From Turnera subulata (Eukaryota; Streptophyta; Magnoliopsida; Malpighiales; Passifloraceae): 64,000 bases of DNA. Location of the stretch: positions 7,158-71,157 of the forward strand of contig JAKUCV010002846.1 of the NCBI GenBank assembly GCA_028386065.3, given 5' to 3'. The notes beneath the pieces were generated by a model that was not told the DNA's origin, searched no databases, and worked only from the letters and a program-made list of their open reading frames with translations. Positions 1 through 10,411 of the stretch are shown one piece after another; the stretch's first letter is position 1; each line of letters begins with the position of its first letter. The translations under genes and the position numbers were made by a program.

Positions 1-540
1 GTTATATGTATGTCATTAGTGTTTCTTATAGATGTATTGTCCTCCGACCTGAGATCGTCAAGGTATCCAACATATGAATCATGTACTTTGATATTATTCC
101 TAGTCATCCGTAACTGGGTGGACAAAAGGGTAATCATTGGGTATATGATGATTATGTAGTGGGTTTTGATTGATCAAGAGGGGATTCGTCCGACCCATAT
201 AACGGGTATATTATCGGATGGTTTCTTGATAGAGTTGAACTGTTAAATGCATGGCCATGCTCGGATTAGGTGATATGGTGATATCACGGGTATCCGTTTT
301 ATATAGTTAAATCGTTGATCAAGAAACATAGATTAAACATATACGAGATTGACATATTCCATGTCTCGGTTTAATCTTGATAATGGGACGATAGGACGAT
401 GACATATTCCGAGGCATAGAGAATCAGTATTGATCTTGTCGTTCGGGTAACAATAATGTGTTGCTAGGCGCCGCTCTTTGTTTATAATTGTAAAATGAGA
501 TTTTACAATTATTGCCGGACGTTACAAGTGCCTACAGGGT

Positions 541-1815
541 CACACACATAGAATCGTTGATTCGGGCAGATGGTTGGACCGTGGTTGGACCGGGTATGAT
601 TGGACCGTGGTTGGACCGTGGTTGAACCGAGGCCGGTTTTGCATCAATAATTACTTGAATTATTGATCAGACATGGCGTTTTGATGAGTTATAATCAGAT
701 CATGGTTAGTGGGAGACAATGGTGATAATAGTCATCACCTTTGGTCCACCTTGTTGGTCATTCTCTAATTATCTAATGCATGATCATGCGAGTGTGTATG
801 ATCAGATCATTCACTCCTTCCCTTTGGGTTCTCTGAACGTTTTTGGGGTCTTCAGAGCTTGAGAAAACACTTACATCCAGCTTCTTCTTCTTTGTGAAAG
901 AAGGAAGAGCAAAACACCACAAAACACACAGCCCCGATTTTCTTGTTGCTAGCACATCAGTCCGGGTAGCTCGAGGCTTGATTCGTGTGACGATTCCAAG
1001 CCGATCACGGTTCGTGTGGATACCGTAGAGGAGCCAGGCCGTTGTCTTGCTCTTGCTGATTCCTTCCAGCTATTAGGTGAAAGATCCTAATCTTCCAGGT
1101 ACGGAAATTTTGTTATACAGTTTATGCATGCTTTACTTGGTTCTTGGTTAAGTTTCTTTGCTTCCGCTGCTTGTTGTGCTTGGTATATGAATGTCATATA
1201 GCTTAGGGAAACTTACAGGTTGGACCGTGGTTCGACCAAGTGGGTGGACCATGGTTGAACCTTAGTTGGACCGGGTCGTTTTGGGCTGATTTGGTTCACT
1301 AATTATCAGAATTATTGAACCAAAATTAATGCCAAATGATGTGTAATCCTATTAATGCTTAGTGGAGCATCCATTAATGCTTAATGGAGCATTAAGACAT
1401 AGTGGAGACATGATTAGACTTAAAGTATAATCATGATGTTTAATGCATGATGATGTTGGTCATTGTCTCATTAATCTATGCATTAATTGTGTGTGTAAAT
1501 AAAACTTGATGAATAGATTATCAACACACACAACATTCACACACAATTCAGATTACGCACCCATTCTTTGAGAAAGAAAGAAACACCACATAGCTCCCGG
1601 AAATCCGTAGCTAGCACAACGGTTCGGGAGTGCTTGGGTTGGAGATCATGAGCTGTTTTTCGACCAAAGATTGACGATTCGTGTGGATACCAAAGAGGGG
1701 CGGGATTTCTTTTCGGCTCTAGTTGATTCGGCACAACAGTTGAGTGAAAGATCTCAACCGATTCAGGTAAGTAAAAATTGTTATTCGGTTTAGTTACTTT
1801 CACTTGGATCCTCCA
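541..1815. repeat. Two diverged direct copies of a ~600 bp non-coding unit
   Basis: Copy A spans about 541-1140 and copy B about 1215-1815. Each opens with several repeats of GGTTGGACCGTGG-like sequence (near 570-640 and 1219-1285), continues through a TAATTA..GAATTATTGA stretch and a TTGGTCATT..TCTAAT stretch, and closes with a shared block. That block reads TTCGTGTGGATACC, then GTGAAAGATC, then CAGGTA, and ends at a shared ACTTGG. No protein is encoded. It resembles untranslated or LTR-like sequence of a retrotransposon, but I cannot name the family. The bases before 541 hold a small palindrome (TTGTAAAATGAGATTTTACAA, about 487-508) and nothing else I recognise. Confidence 0.55.
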
Positions 1816-1829
1816 TGGTTTCTGGGTTT

Positions 1830-4077
1830 TTCCTCTGCATTTGATTGTCAAGTTTGCATGCCCAGTTACTTACATGGGCCACCTCATCCAAAATGCCATG
1901 GATGAGGGTCTTTGGAGGCCGATCAAGCTAAGCAGGAATGGACCGGACCTCTCCCACATATTCTTCGCCGACGATCTCATCCTCTTTGCTGAAGCATCAT
2001 TCGTTCAAGTAGAGGTAATCAAGAGATGCTTGTCGATGTTTTGTAGTGCTTCTGGGTAGCAGGTTAGTGCCACCAAAACCAAGGTCTTTTGTTCCAAGAA
2101 TGTGCCAAGACAGCTTGCACGCAGGATTAGTCGAAGGCTGGGCTTCTCCCTCACTTCTAATCTTGAAAAATATCTTGGAGTGCCGGTAATACACGGTGAA
2201 ACGCACTTACACACATGTATTAGAAAACGCCGAAAGAAGGTTGAGTGGTTGGAAGAGTAAAAAATTGGCTTTAGCCGGGCGGATAACCTTGGCAACGTCG
2301 GTAATTGCAGCTTTGCCGGCCTATACCATACAGACGGCATGGCTCCCCCGTGCAGTGTGCGACAAGCTTGATAGCTTATGCCGCCATTTTATTTGGGGAT
2401 CGGGTCCGGAAGGCAGAAAGACTCATCTCGTTGCTTGGAACCAAATCTGTGGGGGCCTGGGTTTCAGAAAAGCGCGTTTGGTGAATGAGGCGGCCATTAT
2501 GAAACTTGCCTGGAGATTCATCTCTACCCCGGATGCATTGTGGGCCAGAATACTACATGCGAAGTATTGCAGGGAAGATGGTCCAATCCCTTCTGATTTG
2601 AATGGCCGTTATGGATCATCCACTTGGAAAGCGATTTGTAAAATCTGGCCTTCTGTGAGAGAAGCCATCTCTTGGTTTGTTGGTAATGGGAGGACAACAC
2701 GATTTTGGCGTGATCAATGGTTGGATGTGGAAGGTTGTCTACTGGACTACACCACAGGCCCTATCCCCCAGGATTTATAGGAGGAAACTGTTGCTATGTA
2801 TGTAGATGCAGACAATCTTTGGAGGTGGGATAAATTCCATCACTTAATCCCTGATTTTATTGCTCGGCAAATATGGAATCAGCTTCCACCAGCTGAGCAC
2901 AGGGGGGAAGACAAGATAAAATGGAGTCACGACAGTAAAGGAGTATTTTCTATGAAATCCGCCTACACTAGTCTTGTTCACCAAACTTGGAATCCTCCTG
3001 ATAAAGTTTGGAAATAGATTTGGACATGGAAAGGACCATTGAGAGTCTGTTCCTTCTTATGGCTAGCTTCCCACGACCGCCTGTTGACTAACAGGCTGAG
3101 GAGTGAGAGAAACATGGCTCCGTCATCTCTCTGCCCTCTATGTATAAGTGCTCCCGAGTCATCTATGCATATCCTCAGGGATTGCAGCTTCGCTAGAGTC
3201 GTGTGGACTAGTCTGGGAGTCACCCTCCCTCCCAACTTCTTCAATGAACCATCTCTCTGTAAGTGGCTTCTTTTTAATATTGACTTGTCTAAGTCCATAT
3301 CGACTGGGCTGGCATGGAAAACTATGTTTGGTATCGGCTGTTGGAAGATTTGGAGTTGGAGAAACTCTTTTGTCTTTGACGAGGGGCGGGATGTTCCAAG
3401 AAACCCGGGACGATTTATTCTATCCTATGTGCAAGAAGTGTCCAACTCTGCTGCACTGTTGCATAATGTCCTTTATTCTTGTCCTGTGGCTGCAGTGGGG
3501 TCCTTTGATTGGATACCACCCCCGCCGGGGTACTTAAAGATGAACGTTGATGGTTCCTCCATTCCTTTGAGAGAGTTTGCCTCTGCGGGTGGCCTTCTCC
3601 GGGATCATAATGGACAATGGATAGTTGGGTTTTGCTCTAACCTTGGCTACTACTCTCCATTCAAAGCTGAGCTGCGGGCTATTTTGGAAGGTCTAAAAGT
3701 GGCCTGGACTCTGAACTATCCTGCAGTTATGCTTGAGTCGGAGTGCTTGGTTGCAGTCAATTGGATCAATGACAGCCTCAACCCGGACTTAGAGCTAGAT
3801 GATATAATCTGGGAGATCAAGTCTTTTGTGAAGAGATCATGGCATGTTTCTATTTCCTTTATACATAGAGAGGCCAATAAATGCGCCGATTATTTGGCAG
3901 AATTGGCCTCTCGTTGTCGGTTAGGACTTACAGTCTATCAGGACCCTCCTTTGGGTATGTTGAATTTGCTTAACGATGACAAGGGAGTCATGAATATTCC
4001 CAGACCCCTGTGAGTCATTTTATGTATTTTGTGACCTTTGATTGGTAATCTACTCACTCAGATTCAAAAAAAAAAAA
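1830..4077 (+). mobile_element. 5'-truncated LINE with RNase H domain, ending in poly(A)
   Basis: This is the 3' half of a plant L1-type non-LTR retrotransposon. The recognisable protein starts at about 1870, inside the reverse transcriptase, with the catalytic FADD motif near 1960. It then runs through the RT C-terminus, the zf-RVT cysteine/histidine module (CPLC near 3135) and a C-terminal RNase H. It ends in a poly(A) run at 4066-4077, which fixes the orientation. Endonuclease and RT N-terminus are missing, as expected for 5' truncation. The left border lies just after the ACTTGG end of the flanking repeat copy. I found no convincing target-site duplication. Confidence 0.85.
1865..4013 (+). 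pseudogene. LINE ORF2 remnant (RT C-terminus, zf-RVT, RNase H), broken
   Basis: The reading frame is broken by in-frame TAG codons at 2057-2059, 2778-2780 and 3015-3017, and by a frameshift between about 2060 and 2200. From 2196 to 4013 the frame is otherwise constant. The last open segment (3039-4013) holds the zf-RVT CPLC..H..C residues, then an RNase H fold starting near 3540. In the RNase H, MNVDGS carries the first Asp, AELRA the Glu and HREAN..AD the C-terminal motif. The position that is normally Asp in the ESDS-like motif is Glu here (LESEC). RNase H is characteristic of one group of plant L1 LINEs. The element cannot make an intact ORF2, so it is inactive. Confidence 0.85.
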
Positions 4078-4366
4078 GACTACATATCAAAAGCCACAGT
4101 GAAAATGAAGAGTGGAAATTAAGTACAATTGGCACAGCTTGATGGATCGCACCCCCTGGGGAATTGGCTTAATCTCGTTTCAAAATGGGTCAAAATTAAG
4201 GCTCTGACCAGCTGGCTGGGACCGTCAGGTAGGTGGCAATAGTAGTGAAGAGACAAGAATTACTTATCATTCATTGGAGGTTTCAAGTGTAGGCCCAACT
4301 CTCCCAGTGAATAAAATAAAACCCATAATTATCCTTTCTAACAATCCTTCCTATTTAACCCAATCT
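4078..4366. other. Spacer between two LINE remnants
   Basis: I see no gene or RNA here. It lies between the poly(A) of the plus-strand LINE and the poly(T) of the antisense LINE. Confidence 0.5.
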
Positions 4367-5812
4367 TTTTTTTGAGAGAAAAGGAAAATCATTAGAAGCT
4401 ACTACCCGGTTAATATGGGTGTTAAGTAAAGTACAAATTAATGTGTCGAGTGGTGGCTCTTCCAGTTCCAGCCGGGCCTGGATATTCTCAACAGTCAACG
4501 TGTTGTGCTTTTCCTTGCTAAACAAGTCTGCAACACTATTATAATTACGAGTTCTGGGAACATAACTAACAAAAGACATCATGGCTTGAGCATAGTTATA
4601 GTTATAATAAAACTGTACTTATAAGATCTTCTGGAATAACACTTGAGAGTCAGCCTCATGGGTGGATTGACCTCTCGGGGCTTCCCGTGGCTTGAGAGCA
4701 TAGTTATTAAAATTGTACCTATAATAAGATCTTGCCAAGTCAGCCGATTCCTAGCTAGCAACTCCGTCCTAATTCCTTGCTCCCCCAACCAACCAACCAA
4801 CCAGGCTATGTTTCTTTCTATCGTGCCAGATTCCCCAGGCAGGCAGTTCTAGTAGTGAGCTTTTCCTGCAAGCTCCAATCAATCCAATCAATACCTTTTA
4901 AGCCAACAAATGAATTAATTTGTCCCTGTCGAGCCGATAAGGATCCAGGTGACATCCTTTATGGCTACAGTGCACAAGATAAGATGTTTCGGTGGATGCT
5001 TTACAAGACTCGCTGCGGTTTCACTTTCCTCCTTCCTCCATAAAATTGTAAGCTGTAGGCAATGTTTGAGTGTGCCATATACAATTAGCAAACTGCTTTA
5101 CCTCCTTATTAGGGGTCTTCATGACCCTCCACAGATTTTTCCAGAATCGATTAGCTAGTAGATTGACTTGATGATGTAGAGCCAAACTTAACTTCGCTGT
5201 ACTTTGTTGGGAAACTGTTGTTGAGCCGCTCTTTAATAGAGCACAAACCGTACTTCTGATCGAGTGGCTTTCCAGCACCAAAAGATATTCCTCACTGGGA
5301 CATTTAGGAAGTGAAATCAGATTAGATTCATGGGGTTGGAACATGCAATGAGTAGAATCCCACCACCGCGTGGGGTTTTCTAGAATTAAGGAGCTCACTT
5401 TCATACCCCAAACATTTATCCTGGAGTGGGCATAATTTGCGTTTTCAAAGGAATCCAGGGTCCTTGATAATATGTTGTGTCCCCTATATATATATTTTGC
5501 CGATTCTTCTCATCAATTTTTTTTCTGCAGGGTGTATCTTCCTCTTAGGATGCTCCGCCAAACAAAAGGTGTGGTTTTCTTCCTACGTTTTGTTGACAGA
5601 AAATCAAAGTTAGAGAAGCACTTGGCTTTCAAGACCTGTGCACATAAGCTGCTAAGCTGCTATGGCCTTAGATGAGTCTCCAACCCTGTTTTGCAAGCAC
5701 TGAAGATCTTTGAAGCCCAAACCTCCTTCACACTTACGTTTACATTTTTTTTTTCTCCAACTCAGCCAGTGAATTTTGCCGTCCTCTGAATTCTAACTCC
5801 AATGTTGTAATA
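4367..5812 (-). mobile_element. Highly decayed antisense LINE relic
   Basis: Read on the minus strand, short frames in the right order match LINE ORF2. First is a KIHWLSW..CEGGLGFKDL-like segment near 5690-5790 (RT C-terminus). Next is a linker segment ending in a zf-RVT-like stretch (FWKNLWRV..TPNKEVKQF) at 5021-5404. Last is a weak RNase H C-terminus-like piece (VPRTRN..VAD) at 4355-4582. A poly(T) run at 4367-4374 is the expected complement of a 3' poly(A) tail. Stops and frameshifts interrupt it throughout. A ~45 bp diverged direct repeat (about 4587-4632 and 4691-4736) lies inside it. Family assignment is good; exact borders are not. Confidence 0.6.
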
Positions 5813-6610
5813 AAACAAAAAAAAATGTAAAAGAATAATATAATAGTTCTTTCCAATTCACTTATTTTATTATATTTTCATTTATCATATTGGTTACATT
5901 TACATCTTTGTCGTAATATGTAATATTAGATAGTAATAATATAAGTAATATTGATGTATTTTGTAATGGTTTAGAATTAAATTTCGAGGTTTCAAGTGAA
6001 AAAAATTATAAATATTTAAACATAAACAATTTGAGTCACAGAAATCCGTGGGGATCTGCAGGGAGTGCGGGGAGCGAGGATGGGGACTGAATTTCCCCAG
6101 TAGTGGGGAATGGGGATGGAGATGCGGATGCAGAGTGTTTTAGGTCGCGGGGATGGGGTAGCGATTCCTCCACCGACAAGATCCCCGCCCCACTGCCATC
6201 CCTAATCATGTGTTTGGGTACAATGTGTCAAAAGATAGAGAAATTTAACTTCAGAAATTGTTCCCCTTTCTGCTATGATATGCTCTACTCATAGAAATAT
6301 TCTGCTTCCCGTATTTGTATGCGTTTGGAACGTGGGACTGGGACGGGCGCACGTGGACAAGGCCTCAACGGATGCTTCTTTGGATCGCGGGACAAACTAT
6401 TCACGTGGGACGTGCGTCCTCACCGTTTGGGATGAAATCGTGATTTTTTTTCCCCTGGAAAACGTGTGGACAGAACACAGGCCCGAACACTGGCCCATAG
6501 ACGACTGCACTATTCACGTTCCCATTTTGTCCCCGTCAAAATTTCAAAAAGTCAAGAAAACTAAGAATATAAAAATATGGAAAATATACAAAAATTATTC
6601 ATTTTTTCCT
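5813..6610. other. AT-rich spacer with a G-rich, self-complementary block
   Basis: Bases 5813-6040 are AT-rich and featureless. Bases 6050-6200 are rich in GGGGA/GGGGAT on one side and carry the complementary CCCCGCCCC at about 6183-6191, so the block could fold on itself. This kind of GGGGATGGGG sequence is common in dispersed plant repeats, but I cannot classify it. No coding potential is visible. Confidence 0.4.
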
Positions 6611-8478
6611 CGATATCTCTAGGTTACCAGATTTGCTTGCAGAGGAGGGAAAGCAGGGAGAGGAGGAGCCGGATGGTAGGAGGAGGGTCTAGCGTTGACG
6701 AAGGTGGTGAGGACGAATCTAGTCTATAGCGATGACGGGGCAGCGAGGAGGAAAAGTGGGAAAGAAGAGAAGAAGATGGAGGGGAGGTGAGAGAGGAGGA
6801 GAGGAGGCGAGGGCGAGGAGGAGAGAGAAGAAGGCAAATGGGAGGTGGAGAATCTGACATTGATTGCAGCGGTAAGACAGATTTGATCTGATCTGGTCGC
6901 GATGAGAGTGGTGGTTAGGAGGAAATGTGGGGAAGAAAAAGAGAAGGAGGGGAGGGGACGAGGGGAAAAAATTTAAAAACAAAATCATATTAAAAAAACA
7001 ATATGAATTAAATTAACTAAATATTTAGGAAAAAATTTTAATTTTTTAATTCTTTTTATTATTTTTTGTTTTCTTATTAATGGATATATTAATAAGTAAG
7101 AAATATATCTCATTCTAATTTTTTTAAAAAAAAATGCTTATCAGAATTAAATCAAAAGATTAATGGTTATTATTCCTATCAAATTATATCTAAAATAAAT
7201 ATTATTATTAATGGATATATATTTACAATAACTATTATTCATATCGAATTTGAATTGGTTAATATTAATATGTCAAATTAAATTTTAGGGTCAAAATTTT
7301 TATTTATGTTATCTTAATATTTGCATAAATAAGAATTCTTTAATTTGTATATTTAATTTTTTAAAAATATCAACTATATTTAAATATTTGACAAAATATC
7401 TTCTTATTATTTTTTACAAAAATAACAATATACTTTATCAATATCTTATTATATCACTCATATCAAATATCATACTTTATGGTCTATTAACCAATTATTA
7501 ATTTTAATATTCTGACAAAAAAATTATTAATTTTAATATTCAATTGTATTATATCTTTTTTTAGATACATAAGTTATAATCATATTGTCAAAATATATGT
7601 TATGATCAAAAATAAAATTGCATAATAAAATGATATATGTTGATAAAATTGCATGATAAGACCGATAGTAAAATTGCCTATTGCATACTTACATAACTTC
7701 TACTGCATCAAGGGTAATATTAGCATTACAACATTTAGTTCTATCCAGTCCACAAACTAAACAAACGTAATTCAGCACACAACAGTCTCATTCAGTATAC
7801 ACCATACCAAACCCTATATTGGATAGTACAATTATCCAGTCCAATCCCATCCAGTTAAGCCCTGTCTAGTGTTCCAAAAGCACATGCTTAGCCTTCTGGA
7901 AGGATACTTCACCGGATTACTTCTTCTTGGGCTCTCAATATCACCAACTGGCTTTGTTGAGATTGAGACTTGGGCTCCGGAATTGAAATTCTAAACATCA
8001 TCTTCCTCCATTGGGGCATCACTTCCAACGTGTCCACATGTTATTATCAATGTAAATATTACTTATTGTTTTATTGAAAATATAAATTCTGTTATAAAAT
8101 TGAGGGAGAAATTCACTCTTTGATTGAATAATACAAACTTAATCAAACTTGATCAAGATAACGTTACAACTTTGTAGGAAGTAACACACCTTTAATAATA
8201 TGAAAATGGAGAATTATTATACTAATGATGGAGGGATGAGAAGAAGAGAGGTGTACGGAAATTTGAAGAGAGTGAGTTTATGGAGATCAAAGATGTAAGT
8301 GAGTATGGAAATGAAGGGGGTATTTGTAGGTGAAAATAAGAGGATAAAAACAAATGAGAATGATTAATTTAATAAGATCAAATCAAAAGGATATTAGGTA
8401 AAGGGAGATGGTATTAAGATTAGGACAAAGAGAATTATGAAAAGTAAATGGCTAAAGAGATGAATCGAATTGGATATC
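6610..8478. repeat. Copy 1 of a non-coding repeat, split by AT-rich insert
   Basis: Bases about 6610-7018 match 8665-9066 closely over ~400 bp in the same orientation, through a purine-rich core. Bases 8351-8478 match 9067-9195. Copy 1 is therefore interrupted by about 1.3 kb of AT-rich sequence (7019-8350) that is absent from copy 2. It is cut at about 8478, exactly where copy 2 begins. Open frames in this region (for example 6624-6988 minus) are low-complexity Ser/Pro/Leu translations of the purine-rich tract and are not genes. Confidence 0.65.
7019..8350. other. AT-rich insert with no recognisable gene
   Basis: This is very AT-rich sequence separating the two parts of repeat copy 1. I find no ORF of note, no terminal repeats and no RNA gene. 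It may be an old insertion in copy 1 or a segment deleted from copy 2. Confidence 0.4.
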
Positions 8479-9329
8479 TGATCTGCTTTTCATGGAATGA
8501 ATTAGTTGTAAATAAATTATGGTGAATGTTATTGCCACCATCCAATAAACCTCATTTTTATCGTATTCGATTTTACCCCTGCTCCTCTCTTCCTCTCCTT
8601 TCTTTTTTTTATTTTTCTTTCTTCATCTTCCTCTCCTTTCCTCTTCTCATAATTTTTTTTCCTCGATATCTTTGGGTCACCAGATCTGCTTGCGGAGGAG
8701 GGAAAGCAGGGAGAGGAGGAGCCAGATGGTGAGAGGAGGGTCTAGCGTTGACGAAGGTGGTGAGAACGAATCTAATCTTTAGCGATGACGGCAGCGGCGA
8801 GGAAGAAAAGCGGGAAAGAAGAGAAGAAGATGGAGGGGAGGCGAGAGAGGAGGAGAGGAGGTGGGGCGAGGAGGAGAGAGAAAAAGGCAAATGGGAGATG
8901 GAGGATCTGACGTTGATTGTAGCGGTAGGACAGATCTGATCTGATCTGGTCGCGATGACAGTGGTGGTTAGGAGGAAATGTGGGGAAGAAAAAGAGATGG
9001 AGGGAGGGGACGAGGGGAAAAAATTTAAAAGCAAAATCATATTAAAAAAAATACAAATTAAATTAACTATAACAAATGAGAATAATTAATTTAATAAGAT
9101 AAAATCAAAAGGACATTAAGTAAAGAAAGATAGTATTAAGATTAGGACAAAGGAAATTATGGAGAATAATTGACCAAAGAGATGAATCCAATTAGATATT
9201 AGGTTTAAGGGTAAAATATTTACTGGGGATAAAATTAGATACGATAAAAAAGAATTTTACTGGATGATAACAATGACATTTACCATAATTTATTTACAAC
9301 AAATTCATTCCAAGAAAAGCAGACCAGAT
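8476..9329. mobile_element. Copy 2: ~850 bp non-autonomous element with ~105 bp inverted ends
   Basis: The left end (about 8476-8585) is the inverted complement of the right end (about 9225-9329). Both share an ATCTGrTCTGC terminus, then a CTGCTTTTC..GGAATGAATT stretch, GTTGTAAATAAATTATGG, and a block ending in TTTTTATCGTAT. Long terminal inverted repeats with no transposase suggest a non-autonomous DNA transposon, perhaps Mutator-like. I could not see a target-site duplication, and the class is inferred from the long TIRs alone. The core is the same sequence as 6610-7018. Confidence 0.6.
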
Positions 9330-10411
9330 CGTCTTTGACAGACGCACAGAGTACATAGCTCCCATTGGAGCCTTCATTTTACACATCTGGCTTAAACCCA
9401 AGGTTGGACACCAAGACACATGAGAATTATTATTTGAGTGCAGGAAAATTTTATTTGAAACTGATCTAGCCATAGCCTATAGCCACGCAAAACTAGCAAA
9501 AACTGAAATTAAAAGCACAGAAAATTACAACCTAAGTTCTCTTCTTCATTAATTCTTACCAGTTCCATGGGGTGATAGTAAAAGGTAATACTCAAAGCAA
9601 TGATGTGTGTGGACTGTGGTTGAATTTGAACATGAATTTTTTGGCATACGTGGAGCGTGGTTATGCCTAAGAAAACAGACCACTAAAAAAAAATATGCCA
9701 CACAATAGTCACAATATTAATAGAAAATGAAAATGGCAAATATCAACAAATGTTAAAACCGATATCACCGGAACTGCGAACTAATTTAGTTTATTAGATA
9801 TCACGTTACGAATTTAAATTCGACTGAAGGGAATTGAATTTCATGTTCTACCATCTACCACTTCCCGGGTCGTTTATGGAATTCCATTTGGATTTTTTTT
9901 TTTTTTTTGTAGCAGTTTTGCCAATGATGATTATTAATTACAAGAACTGGCAAAATTACCATTGAGCTAGACCTCCGTCTTGCACTAAAACTTCGTAAAG
10001 CTTGGATTCATAAACTTTAATACTGAAAATCAGGACCAAGTTTTATTTTGTTAATAACAAGTAAATACAACCAAAACCAGAAAAAAAAAAATGCAAAAAC
10101 CAATAAGGTTCAGCAATCACACTCCAAGTGGGACGGAATGAGTAATCCTTACATCTTCAATTACTATTTACAAATCATTGGTGAATTTCTGGTAAGAACC
10201 TGAACAACATCCGCGCAAAAGCATGAGCGTGAGTGATACATCTGGCATTGTTATTGACAAGAAATCAACAAAATCCACTCACTAAAGAGGTACTACTTAC
10301 ATATATATCTTCCCATAGTATATACAAGCACTCAATTGGGATGGGGAATGGGGGAGTATTTATATCTCGAAGAGATTCACATGAAAAGCGACCAGGAAGA
10401 CTCAAGTCTAA
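9330..10411. other. Spacer and probable 3' flank of the GTE1-like gene
   Basis: AT-rich sequence with poly(T) near 9893-9909 and no recognisable gene. The part nearest 10411 probably holds the 3'UTR of the minus-strand bromodomain gene, but I cannot place its poly(A) site. Confidence 0.4.

Noticed and set aside
6624..6988. Minus-strand open frames rich in Ser/Pro/Leu
   Set aside because: They are translations of a purine-rich repeat core that is duplicated at 8.6-9.0 kb, and they have no domain or conserved start.
8526..9040. Open frames on both strands
   Set aside because: They belong to the non-autonomous element with inverted ends. The composition is low complexity and the frames are not conserved between the copies.
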